Below, piece by piece: positions 33,353-44,081 of a stretch of DNA of 57,377 bases (the first letter of the stretch is position 1; every line of letters starts with the position of its first letter). Origin of the DNA: Dissophora ornata (Eukaryota > Mortierellomycota > Mortierellomycetes > Mortierellales > Mortierellaceae); the NCBI GenBank assembly GCA_025201705.1, contig MU616681.1, positions 1 through 57,377 of the forward strand, in the 5' to 3' direction. Made by a program: the position numbers and the translations under genes. Under the pieces are notes generated by a model. The model worked only from the letters and a program-made list of their open reading frames with translations, had not been told where the DNA came from and did no database searches.

Positions 33353-35516
33353 CTCTGCATGTTTTGCCCTCTCCATATCCCAGGTATGCCTCTTAAACCG
33401 CCGGTTCTTGCCATTGTAGAACGTGGATAGGCGCTCTTCAACTTCCTCCACCTGTTTGACGTATTTTTCGACACTTGCTGCTGGGCCTCGAAGAGGGGGA
33501 AGGCTGGATTCGAGGTGGGCAATGGATGAGGGCTCGGAATCGGAGACACCACTTTTCTCTGCGTTCAGCCATCGGCGGTACCGGAATACTGGCTGCATGA
33601 CCGCCTTCTGGTTTACAGCAAGGTTATGATGGACGGGACCACCAGGCTCTACATCTTTTGGTCTTGACAGGTCCACAGAGATATCCATGCTTGTAGAGGA
33701 CCCTCCGTTGTTTCCTGGCAGATACGCATAGGCACCAATGACGTACGCTTGGCCAGCGTCGAGTGTCAATATCTTGATGTCCTTGCTGTTTGATCCCGGC
33801 CAAAGGTTGTGAATGTCCGTGTCATCTTTTATCACGTTTCGTATCTCCTGTAGGTAATAATCGGTTCCGCCGACTGTACTTGTCAACCTGGGTGGAATGC
33901 AATTGGGCTGGAGTCGTCGATAGCGCACATTCTAAAGTTCGCGGAGCTTGAAGGCAAGTAGATAGATTCTAAAGCCATCTGTAACAATCGATCCTCTTGA
34001 TACATATCCCTTGGTGTCATAGTTGTTTGCGTCAAACGTTGGAGCGTCAAACGTTGGAGCGTCCAACTTGCGCACGTGACTCTTGAGCGCATCTAGGGGC
34101 ATCAACTTGACAAGTTGCTTCATCTTTGGAGGTCGCGGATGCTCCTGACATCCCTTCCTTGTATTAAACGAGTACCTTGGCTGATGGCGAGGGATGCGCG
34201 TTCTTTGGAGTGCTGGGTGCGATAATTCTGCCTGACCGCCATGGAACTCCTCAGATGGCGATGTAATTGGACGGTTATCATGCATGATATGAACAAGGAG
34301 CGGTGACTGTGATGGTGAGAGTTGTGGTGATGGCATACGTGGTAAACGTGATCCAGGGCAGGGATTTATGACAGATGGGGACTCAACCGTCTTATATCGA
34401 TTGGATGACTGCGAGGAGCGAAGACGGATGATCTGATCCTTATGGGTGCTATGATACCGAAAGAATAGGTATTGTGAGCTGCCAGGTGACACCGATGTCG
34501 CATCAAAAATGCTCTGCGGGTGGTAATGAACAGAGACATTACATACCTTGACTGCGGTGAGGCGCGAGCATTCTTGTTCTCCCGGTACATGACGCAAAGA
34601 CCCTTGAGTCGCGTGTAAAGAGCATCGTAAGTCGTGATACTGGACGAGGGGTGAGAATCTCGAGCTGGCGTCTGTTGGAGATCAACAAAAACCCTGAGAG
34701 CGTATTCGAATGATTTGTTGTCCGTATTCTTTGCAACAACCTTAGAGTCTTCCAAATACGCATGCACGGTCTGCCGAACATCTGTAATAAAAGTTAAAGG
34801 TGATTCATTAATACAAGTTATGCTTTTCTGCAAATGCTGCGATTGCTGATAGACTATTTACCTTGTTCTTCGATCTGCTTGATGATTGAAAAGTTGGTTG
34901 CCGGTCCAAGCGAGTAGATATTTTTTCCGTAGTCATTACCAGAAACAACAGCAAGGGCTGTGAGCTGGACCCTGAACACTCCAAGGACACGACATATGTC
35001 TGATGGCTTGTAGACGAGAACCACATTGTTTGCGACCGGTCGCCAAAGGGTTGAAACGGAATGGTACGCGAGCATATCGCTATCTCCAGACACCACAATA
35101 TCATCAGTTCCGCAGTCTCGGGCAATCGCCACATCCGCTTCTGTATCGCATCGCACGATATTCCATCCTTGCTGATGCATATACTCTACAAATGCATCGC
35201 GCATAGACTGGGACCAATAGAATGAGGATGCAAGGCCAGCCCAAGCAGCTGTAAAATGTTGCTTCCGGACCTTGAGGTCGCTCTCGATTCGTCTCTGAAG
35301 TTCATCTACACTAGCTTCGCATCGGACTATAGCCTTCTGGCGAGCTTCTCGGCGGATCTCTGCAGTAAAAGTTTTTTCTTCAGCCTGGCTTCCGTTGACG
35401 TGTATAACGGTATTGCTCTTGGTTCCGAACCGCGTGATATCCTGCTCTAGGTGTCAGAGTTTCCGCCACTCTGGATACTCATGACCATGGATCTCGGCCA
35501 ATGATCCACTCCCCAT
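33353..35516 (-). pseudogene. XPG/FEN-type nuclease fused to TnpB/Fanzor-like protein (copy B), decayed
   Basis: Reading from ATG 35516: GSGSLAEIHGHEYPEWRK, a TGA at 35454-35456, LEQDITRFGTKSNTVIHVNG, SFYWSQSMRDAFVEYM, then the XPG internal region GWNIVRCDTEADVAIA, DDIVVSGDSDML and LTALAVVSGNDYGKNI. Intron 34782-34861 (GTAAAT...TTACAG) joins in phase to DVRQTVHAYLEDSK and FEYALRVFVDLQQTP. Intron 34479-34546 (GTATGT...GGCAG) joins in phase to SSQYLFFRYHSTHKDQ. A Pro/Ser-rich linker follows, then IVTDGFRIYLLAFKLREL, TAG at 33932, RYRRLQPNCIPPRLTSTVGG, TDYYLQEIRNVI, RuvC-I-like IKILTLDAGQAYVIGAYA, NLAVNQKAVMQPVFRYRRW, SSLPPLRGPAASVEKYV and NRRFKRHTWDMERAKHAEY, truncated by the MITE module. RuvC-II, zinc finger and RuvC-III are lost. 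The Asp expected in the hhDG motif is Asn (IHVNG). Confidence 0.78.
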
Positions 35517-37054
35517 GTATGATCACGATGACGTACCAATAACGTCGAGATCATACGCCGCTGACAAATCCAACCCAACTCCAGGATAGGTCAAGCTATT
35601 TGGTTGGATAGGGTCACCAGGCTAGTTCACGGGAACCATGATTAATAAGCTGGTTCCTGAACACGTATAAATAGCAATGTTCACTGCCTAGTCAGTTCGG
35701 TAGTTTCGGACTCCTTTTATTAAAAAACATTTTAAACACATTCAAGTCTCTCTCTTCCACTGAAAAACTTCTCTTGCCGGTGCTGCCAAGTCGCAAAACC
35801 GTTACACTAGGATTGCATGGGCCCTGTCGACCGGGTTGCGTGTGTATGCATGTCTCATAACTGCAAATCGAGAGAGAAGGTCGATTCGTCTGGTTGCAGT
35901 ACTCGAAGTTGTTGGCAAAGCTGATGGATGGAGCACAGAGGGCCGATAACCTTTCTTTCGAAGAAAGGGGTACCAGCCTGGAAGACCCATCAAATGAAAC
36001 GAGGACAATGGGCGCGAAAATTACCTCACCGAAGTGGCGTAACTCTCACGCCCAGCCCCCGAATCATCGGGTGTAGTGTGTTTGCGACACACAAAGTCGT
36101 TTTACGGTCCTGTTGATCAAACCCAACGGTTAGACTTTCCCAAACGATGCCGTGATAGTTGTAACAAAGCATCAACAATAGACTTACTGGCCATTAAAGC
36201 CATTGGACCGGATTCGCGACCACGTATCGCTTCAACGCGCGGAGCGAACCCCAGGTACGCGCTACGGTATTTAAAAGAGGAGAGCTTGGTTAGTCCTCGA
36301 ACTATCACTCTCACCCCATTTCTCGCCATCCTCTTGTGGATAGCCGAAAACGACAACAACCATAAAGAAGCTCGTGGAAACAAGGAAAGGCAGAGAAGCC
36401 AAGCAAATGCTGGACGTAGTCCAAGAAGTGAGGAGAGAATGAGAGAGGGGAAAAGAAACGTAGAGAGAGTGTACCGGCTGTGGAGAGAGGGAAGAAAAAG
36501 GCATTTTGGGCTTACCTGAAGCGTCCAATGGTGGCGAATGGAGAGGAAGAAAAGAGAAGAGAAGAGAAGAAAGAGGCTCGCTTTTATACTCTTCCGAGTC
36601 AAAGAAGCTTCCGGCTTGAATGGTGGCGCAAAAGAAAGCGCAATAAACAAGGTCTGTGTATCGAAACGGGATGGACCGTGGTGGATGACGATCAATAAGT
36701 ATGAATAAACAGTAGCGACGCAGAGCTACAGCTTTGCATTTCGGTATCTTGGATCAGAAAGCTAGGATACACCAGTCTACAGTGTATTGGCCAATCAGCG
36801 AATTTTCGCGCCCATTGTCCAAGAGCCAGAATAAGGTGTGACGATTTTCGTGTGTTGACCTCAGGTGTGTACACACTAAACTCTAAAATAAATGCGTTTG
36901 CAAATGAGTGTCGTCACCGTATCGCGCCTGTGGCGCATCTCCTGCTCGCCACTGTGTTTTTGCTGCACACCGCCTTTCTTTAAAAATCTTCTCGAAGCTC
37001 GTTGCTATCACCCACCCCCACCTCCCTTCAGACCCGCACTCACATCGTAGCTGC
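35517..37054. other. Long non-coding region, possible element remnants
   Basis: About 1.5 kb without a recognisable gene. It contains a TATAAATA box (35666-35673) and CT-rich leader (TCTCTTCCACTGAAAAACTT) on the plus strand resembling those before TnpB-like copy A, a GAAGA-rich tract (36540-36575), and the eIF3i upstream region near 36900-37054. Open frames here are low-complexity and unconvincing. Confidence 0.5.
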
Positions 37055-38852
37055 CATGGTAACCGTCATCCCCTCGTCCACTTCCACAAGGATCTTCCGG
37101 GACACCCCAGCCCAGCGCCCTCCATCGCTCGTTCCATAGCTGCTGCAAATCCCCCCTTCTAACCTCCCAGCCTTCCCCTCCCAGACCCGCCTCAATCTTC
37201 AGATCAACCGGAGCAGCCTACAATGCATAATCAATCACTGAAATATGACAACACGCATCTACTCCCCAATCAAACCTTCAGGATCATCACATCAGCACAG
37301 ACTTGTTTAACCCAGCATCGCTCCTTTTTGGTCCATCAATGGCATTTGCACCCAATAGCGTCCCATTCTTCTCCAGGGTCACGAGCGTTCGCTGACGCAG
37401 ATTAAATACAATCGCGAAGGAGACTTGCTCTTCTCCGTCTCCAAGGACCATGTCGTGAACGCCTGGTTCTCCCACAACGGCGAGCGTCTTGGAACATACG
37501 ATGGACATGTTGGTGCTGTCTGGACTGTCGATGTCAACTGTAAGCTATCACTTGCAGGCTGCAGCCGTTCAACTATATTCCTCAGTCTCTAGCATTTGTC
37601 TTTCAGCGGCCCTGAAAGAGCTTGATTTTCCACGCCGAAGAACGTTACAATGCCATGTGCAAGGAGGCCGTTGGTCCACATCCACTCACATAGAAACGGC
37701 ACACTTTTTTACTTCTCTAATGGTCATATATAGCCACGACAACACTCTTGGTCTCTGGATCAGCCGATAACACTGCCAAGCTCTGGGATGTCTCGAACGG
37801 AAAGTGCTTAAAGTCATGGGAATTCAATACCGCAGTCAGACGTGTTCAGTTTTCAGAGGATGACAAAAAGGTGCTTTTGGTCACGGAGCCCCGTATGGGT
37901 TTCCCTGCTACCCTCCAGATCTTCAATGTCGAAAACGGTGTCACCGAGCCTGGTATGTAACCACAATCAGGCATTGATTCTGGATGAATGCTGTGATGAC
38001 ATCGTTTGATAAATATGTTGTTCATGAACGATCCTTCTCACTCACCTTTTGGGGTTTGCATTTTATCGTCCAGTCTCTTCCGAGCCTTTGGCTGTTTTCC
38101 ATCCTGAGGGACCCAAGATCACTGTAGCTGCATGGGGACCTCTGGACAAATACATTGTTGTTGGTCGCGAGAACGGATCTGTTGCCCTCGTGGATCCTCA
38201 GGTAAACATATTCTCTCGTTTTGCTGCTCACGCTTGGACATGGTACTGAAGAAACATAACTGACCGCCTCTCTGGTATGGCTCCCAATATTCGTTTTTAT
38301 TACAAACATGATCTTTATTTTCACTATCCGGCCTCGGACAATAATACTATCGACAACAATTTGCGTGCGCGGGATGGTATGGATCTCTAAACTCAACAGA
38401 CTGGAAAGTACATCAGCACTAACAAGGTGCACGAGGCGACCTTGACAGATCTCCAAATGTCAACGGACCGCACCTACTTTATTACCGCCTCCAAAGACAA
38501 ATCTGCCAAGATTATCGAGACCGAGTCTTTGGAAGTCCTCAAGACCTATACGACCGACACGCCCTTGAACTCGGCAGCGATCATGCCCAAGGTTCAGGAG
38601 TTTGTCGTTGTCGGAGGAGGACAGGAGGCCATGGATGTCACAAGGACCAGCAGTCGACAGGGTAAATTCGAATGCCGCTTCTGGCACAAGATTCTGGAAG
38701 AGGAAGTCGGCCGTGTGCGCGGACACTTCGGACCCATCAACACAATTGCGATTCACCCCGATGGACGCTCGTTCGCCAGTGGAGGAGAGGATGGTTACGT
38801 CCGTGTGCATCATTTTGACGATGACTTTTTCACCTTCAAGTTCCAGATCTAA
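37055..38852 (+). CDS. TIF34: Eukaryotic translation initiation factor 3 subunit I (eIF3i, WD40)
   Basis: Seven-bladed WD40 subunit of eIF3 in 40S recruitment and scanning. Exons 37377-37539 ([39 protein letters not shown]), 37734-37952 ([20 protein letters not shown]), 38074-38201 ([37 protein letters not shown]), and 38400-38852 ([60 protein letters not shown]). All borders are GT..AG and in phase. The usual start MxPIxLxGHERS is not visible; a plausible first exon is just ATG at 37055-37057 (GCCATG|GTAACC), giving 321 residues, close to the normal 325 or so. A slightly longer hidden exon remains possible. The 3' end faces QTRT2, about 150 bp apart. Confidence 0.93.
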
Positions 38853-39005
38853 CAAGGGTGTTGGTGCCGGCAATGTTCCGCATGAGTGGGTGAGAAGGGC
38901 TTCGTACTCGCCTGTTTTTATTTTTCTTCTTTCGCTTTGATAATACACGCATCATGTCAAATAAAACTGTTAAACACCTTCTGTGTCACCGAGTTTCTGA
39001 CCGTG

Positions 39006-41109
39006 CTATGGCTCTTGCTCTTTCTGCTGCTGGAGCTGAGGTTCCTGCTGCAGCTTCCCCAGTCGCTTCTCCTTCTTGTTCACCAAATCCTCCTTCTCCT
39101 TGGTGCGCTTCGCCTCCTCCATCTTGTCCTTTTGTGGCCCCCGCTCCTCTGCCGCAAGGGCTGCGGTATCTGTGGCGGCAGTATTCTCACTATTGAAATT
39201 TAATCGGCTGCGCTTTGACAATGCAACCTCAACAGCCACTTGTGCTGCATGGATCACACCGGTCTGCTCGGGTTCCTTACCAAAGGTTTCAATAAACGAG
39301 GCTGATTGCTCCTCAAACGTGCCGACTTCGATCGATTGGCGGATGCTGGCAAAGAACTTGGAGTATTGGTGCACATTGTGACTGACAGAGGTCATGGCAA
39401 AGCCGATCTGGGTTAGTCTCACTAATCGTATTCACTAGAAGGCCCCAAGAGGATCATCGCTTAAAAACAACAACAATAAAACACTCCACGAACCTCATCA
39501 GCAGGACCGTGGCAAGCATCTCGTGAGCTTTCAGTAGGTGGTTGATATAAGCTCGAGTGTGACGTCCACCCTTGCAAGCATAACACTCGCAACCCTCGAG
39601 AAGTGGCACAAACTTGTCCGCATGTTCATCATCCCACAAATTAATCCAGCGCTTGCTCGTACCACGATCATTGCTGCTTGTCAATGATGATGGTGGAGAG
39701 GTCGGAGACGTTCCGAAACTGTAGAGCGAAGCTTTGCCATCCTCTGTCAATTGAGACGGGTACGAAGTATCAAACAAGTCCGCGCCCAACGAAATAGATC
39801 TTAGCACGTCCTCTAACAATGGGCCATAACAACAGTTGTTAAGTTATTTGCAAACATTCAAAACACTTCCAAAGCCATACAAATCTGCAATCCCCTTCCT
39901 CCAATCCCTCTGGTGATCTACCTGGAGTCTGCATGCCGTAGACAACTCTTGGCTTCTCTGTTGGTAAATGGTCGATCGAAACCTTCAATAGCCTCAGTAT
40001 TTCGTCCTTCGATCCAAGCAACGACAGCGTATCAATGACAAAACCATCGACTTCCTGGCGCTTGGCCGTCTCTTGTGCACTTCGGATACGCTCTTGCTCC
40101 ATGTGGGATCCCACTACATGCGCGAAAACACTCACGCCCGCCCATGGTTTCCTTGTCCGCTTGGCTTCCGATATCGAAACCAGATTAAGACCGTTCATGT
40201 CCTCCACAGTCCGCTCCATTCCGTCCTCATGGCTCCTGCTCCTATCCGTGATATCCAGACCATTGCTGCTGCTTTCTTGTCCCTTATTCTTCTTATTCTT
40301 CTTGGTCTTCTCGAAAACACGCTCCTCCGCCAAGGCGTCAAACCCTTGTCGATCCATCAGAATCTGATCCAGCCATCTCAAACTCCTATCCACACTCTTC
40401 CGGACACGCTTTTGCCCAGGTTCTGGACCCAGCGGTCTCCCGCCTTCCTCTGTCTGATCGAGATCCGAGATGGAATCTGCAAAAGCCGCGATAATATCGG
40501 GTTCATAAGCGCGAACGACCTTCAAGTACTCCTCAAGGGCCAATTGGCGCACACCCCGATGGGTCGTCATGGACACAAACCGGTCCGAGTTGAGGGGGAC
40601 CTTGGCGTATCGCGACGAATCCCGGATATCACAGAACAGGATAAAGTCTTGGATGTGGAGGTATTTTGAGAGTGAAAGCGAAGACGGCCATTTCTCGAAT
40701 CCCGCTGGCTGGTGATCCTGCCTGGCAAATGGAATAGAGGGATAGAGGAAAAATGCCTTTGTTTGATGAGGAAACAGCATCAAAAAAAAAAATATACACA
40801 GGCAGCTTAGGCAAGGAGACTGTTGTTCGATATGCTATACAGGATATGCTCAATGCTAACATTAACGCCGCCGAAATCTTGGAGCCTCATCGTGTCCGGG
40901 GTGAGGTGTGGGACCGACCCCTTGACGGTGTACATGAAGCAACCTGGTGTCTCGATCACTCGCTTGTTCGAAGCCTCGACTGGCTCCTGTCCCGCCAAGG
41001 ATGCTGTTGAGGAATTCCCCAACGCCACCGAGTTCATGGCCACCGTCCCACGGCGGGCAGCGGACAGCTGTGTCGACTGGCGGATGATGTTGAAGGTCAG
41101 CGGCGACAT
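39006..41109 (-). CDS. QTRT2: Queuine tRNA-ribosyltransferase accessory subunit 2
   Basis: Non-catalytic partner of QTRT1 in the TGT heterodimer that puts queuine into tRNA anticodons; often mitochondria-associated. Exons 41109-40841, 40721-39922, 39812-39494 and 39417-39006 join in phase (599 codons plus stop). N-terminus SPLTFNIIRQSTQLSAARRG, then ETPGCFMYTVKGSVPHLTPD; DFILFCDIRDSSRY and HRGVRQLALEEYLKVV; a Lys-rich insertion (KTKKNKKNKG); and the zinc site and RNA-binding end CECYACKGGRHTRAYINHLL with KAHEMLATVLLM. The last exon gives SHNVHQYSKFFASIRQSIEV and a Lys/Gln-rich extension. It is longer than animal homologues because of the insertion and tail. The last intron uses a weak acceptor (AGTGAG), the least certain border. 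Confidence 0.92.
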
Positions 41110-41415
41110 TGAGGTGGACGGAGATCATCAAGCATTGCAGGTGGGAAAAGCATGAATAAAAAAACGAGTGGCTTTTCTGCCTTTATTTTCAGCGCGAAAG
41201 AACGCGTCAGCGACTGACGCGACAGCGAAGCACGAAGGATACTAAGGATACTAGGATACTGCGCATGGTGGACATTACTTTTATTGTCTATTATTCTATG
41301 TATTTGATGCCTGGGAGGAATGAGGAGTGGGTCGTGAAGTCTGCGGCCGGTCGCTTTTTTTTTTTGGGTACTGGATCTGCAGCGTATATTGTGGGGGTAG
41401 TCGGCGGCATGCCGT
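41110..41415. other. Intergenic, QTRT2 promoter side
   Basis: Short spacer between the QTRT2 start and the stop of the acidic secreted protein gene; contains a GGATACTAAGGATACTAGGATACT mini-repeat (about 41237-41261). Nothing else is seen. Confidence 0.5.
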
Positions 41416-43600
41416 TTAGTATCCAGAGTCATCATCTCCACCCTCCTCGTCGTCATCGCTTTGGTTCTGAGGGTAGCTCTCCTCCTCTTCCTCCTCCCCG
41501 TCAATGGGCATATTATTCTGGTTGTCCTCCTCTTCTTCGCCGTAGCTGACCCCGTCAGTCCCGTCTATCGGCGCATTGTGCTGGTCCTCCTCCAGTTCCT
41601 TGGTCTCAGGGGTTCCCTCGGTAGTATTCTCGACAGTCTCAAGCTCAGTTGTGCTGGGATCCTCCTCCTCCTCCTTTTCAGTCTGAGGTTCGGTTGTGTC
41701 CTCCTCCTCCTCAGTCTGAGGTTCGGTTTCTCCCTCACCNNNNNNNNNNNNNNNNNNNNNNNNNNNNNNNNNNNNNNNNNNNNNNNNNNNNNNNNNNNNN
41801 NNNNNNNNNNNNNNNNNNNNNNNNNNNNNNNNNNNNNNNNNNNNNNNNNNNNNNNNNNNNNNNNNNNNNNNNNNNNNNNNNNNNNNNNNNNNNNNNNNNN
41901 NNNNNNNNNNNNNNNNNNNNNNNNNNNNNNNNNNNNNNNNNNNNNNNNNNNNNNNNNNNNNNNNNNNNNNNNNNNNNNNNNNNNNNNNNNNNNNNNNNNN
42001 NNNNNNNNNNNNNNNNNNNNNNNNNNNNNNNNNNNNNNNNNNNNNNNNNNNNNNNNNNNNNNNNNNNNNNNNNNNNNNNNNNNNNNNNNNNNNNNNNNNN
42101 NNNNNNNNNNNNNNNNNNNNNNNNNNNNNNNNNNNNNNNNNNNNNNNNNNNNNNNNNNNNNNNNNNNNNNNNNNNNNNNNNNNNNNNNNNNNNNNNNNNN
42201 NNNNNNNNNNNNNNNNNNNNNNNNNNNNNNNNNNNNNNNNNNNNNNNNNNNNNNNNNNNNNNNNNNNNNNNNNNNNNNNNNNNNNNNNNNNNNNNNNNNN
42301 NNNNNNNNNNNNNNNNNNNNNNNNNNNNNNNNNNNNNNNNNNNNNNNNNNNNNNNNNNNNNNNNNNNNNNNNNNNNNNNNNNNNNNNNNNNNNNNNNNNN
42401 NNNNNNNNNNNNNNNNNNNNNNNNNNNNNNNNNNNNNNNNNNNNNNNNNNNNNNNNNNNNNNNNNNNNNNNNNNNNNNNNNNNNNNNNNNNNNNNNNNNN
42501 NNNNNNNNNNNNNNNNNNNNNNNNNNNNNNNNNNNNNNNNNNNNNNNNNNNNNNNNNNNNNNNNNNNNNNNNNNGGTCTTCCGGATTCTCCTCAGTTTCT
42601 CCCTCACCTGGTGTGAGTTGAAGATCCGAGGGGTCGACGTTCTCCTCGTTCTCCTGGGGCTCAGTAAGGCTAGGATCTACCTCTTCTTCTTCCTCCTCAG
42701 TCTGAGGTTCGGTTGTGTTGGGATCTTCGGGATTCTCTTCAGTTTCTTCCTCACCTGGGGTGAGTTGAGGATCCGTGGGATCGACATTCTCTTCGTTCTC
42801 TTTGGGTTCTGTAAGGCCAGGATCTTGTTCTTGCTCTTCTTCGACGTTTCCTCCTCCAGGCGCAGTCTGAAGTTCCTCCTCTGGTTGCTCTTCCTGATTC
42901 TGCTCCTCCTCGAGCTGTTCCTCCTCCTCCTGTGTCAATCCAGGATCCTGATTATCCTCATTCTCAACCTCCTCGTTTTCCTCATCCTCATACTCGGAGT
43001 TGTTGTTACCTCCGTTACCATCCTCATTCTGTTCTTCCTCAGTCTGCGGGGCAGGGTCTTGTGGGGCGGGGTCTTGTGGGGCGGGGTCCTGAGGAGCAGG
43101 GTCCTGGGGAGCAGGAGCGAGTTCAGTGTCAAGATTATCATTGGTGTTGTCATCGTTTGTCACAACATCGGGATTGGTTTCCTCCTCTACGGTCGGTTGC
43201 TCTTCTTCTTGTTTCTGGGTCTCTGGGGCAGGCAAGCACGCGGTATGGCATTCATCATAGGCCGTGACGCAGGCGCCCATGCTGATCGAGTTAAGCAGGC
43301 ATTCTTCTTCTGTCTGAAGACACTCCTCCACGCACTGGTATTCTATTTGGGCTGAAGAGCACAAAAGGGGGTAAAAGAGGGTCTTTTAGTAATAGGCTGG
43401 CGCGTGCAGCAAAGGAGAATTTAAGAGATAATTAAATTCTCCTTTTGTTGCAGTCGTTACCCGGAGAAGGCACTCCTTTTTTCGCAATTAGGCTTACACT
43501 CTTGCGGGGCTGGGGCTGGGGCGGGGATGGGCATGGGTGCAGCCGAGGTGACGGCCACGAGGGCCAAGGAGACGGCCAGGGTGAGAGAGATAAAGCGCAT
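41416..43600 (-). CDS. Secreted, Cys-rich N-terminus plus highly acidic tandem-repeat protein
   Basis: Exon 1 (43600-43498) encodes a clear signal peptide, MRFISLTLAVSLALVAVTSA, then a Pro/Ala stretch. The intron 43352-43497 (GTAAGC...TCTTCAG) joins in phase to QIEYQCVEECLQTEEECLLN and SMGACVTAYDECHTACLPAP: CxxxC-paired cysteines in a small compact domain. The rest is low-complexity: APQDPAPQDPAPQDP, then long Glu/Asn/Pro repeats including a ~47-residue unit (DPQLTPGEEETEENPEDP, NTTEPQTEEEEEEVDPSLTE) seen at least twice before the 835-nt gap. After the gap, the true frame gives TEPQTEEEEDTTEPQTEKEE and ends DDDEEGGDDDSGY, TAA at 41416-41418. The gap probably collapsed further repeat units. 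It is likely a wall-associated or secreted acidic protein; no enzyme motif is present. Confidence 0.75.
41740..42574. other. Assembly gap (835 N) in acidic repeat array
   Basis: Undetermined bases inside the repeat-coding exon; flanking frames differ by one, so the true length is probably not 835. Confidence 0.95.
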
Positions 43601-44047
43601 GGGTTGAGTTTGTTGCGGGTATGTGTGTATATGTGTCTACGTGAGGGGGGAACAGGGAGGTACTGCAGGTGTTCCTGTGAGGAGCGTCGGATCGGGAAGG
43701 GTGAAGCGCAAGAGGGGAGAGGGAGATGAGGATGAGGATGAGGAAGGGGATGGGGATGGGATGAGGATCGTGATGAACAATGATGATCGTTTATACTCGG
43801 GCACGCAGATGAAGTGGTGAGAGCTGCCTGCAGGTGTATTAATAAATACCAAAAGGCGAGAGCCGCGTCTTAGAGTTTTGTCGCTCTCTCGTCGTTGTTG
43901 TCTTCGTCTTGCTCCATAATTAGCACCGACTCTAGGCCGAGTGCCTGTGAACACTCAGATGCAAGAGTGTCTGTCTGGTCAGATGTGTGGATATATTTGT
44001 ATTATCTCTATGATCTCTATTCTCGTGAATTTCTCGCTACTCTAGCT

Positions 44048-44078
<31 letters not shown>
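43601..44078. promoter_or_regulatory. Upstream region of the acidic secreted protein
   Basis: Contains GATGAG-rich purine repeats (43720-43770) and, at the right end, a (CT)16 tract. No gene is seen. Confidence 0.5.

Positions 44079-44080
<2 letters not shown>
44050..44080. repeat. (CT)n microsatellite
   Basis: About 15 uninterrupted CT units directly overlapping the stop of the next minus-strand gene. Confidence 0.95.

Positions 44081-44081
<1 letters not shown>

Noticed and set aside
34854..35204. Separate XPG nuclease gene
   Set aside because: The frame continues through a clean, phase-preserving intron into the downstream part, so one gene is the simpler reading.
36076..36695. Open frames of 147 and 192 codons on opposite strands
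   Set aside because: Low-complexity, overlapping each other, no splice or family support; GAAGA-rich DNA gives chance openness.
42001..42540. Long open frames through the N block
   Set aside because: They are runs of undetermined codons, not sequence.
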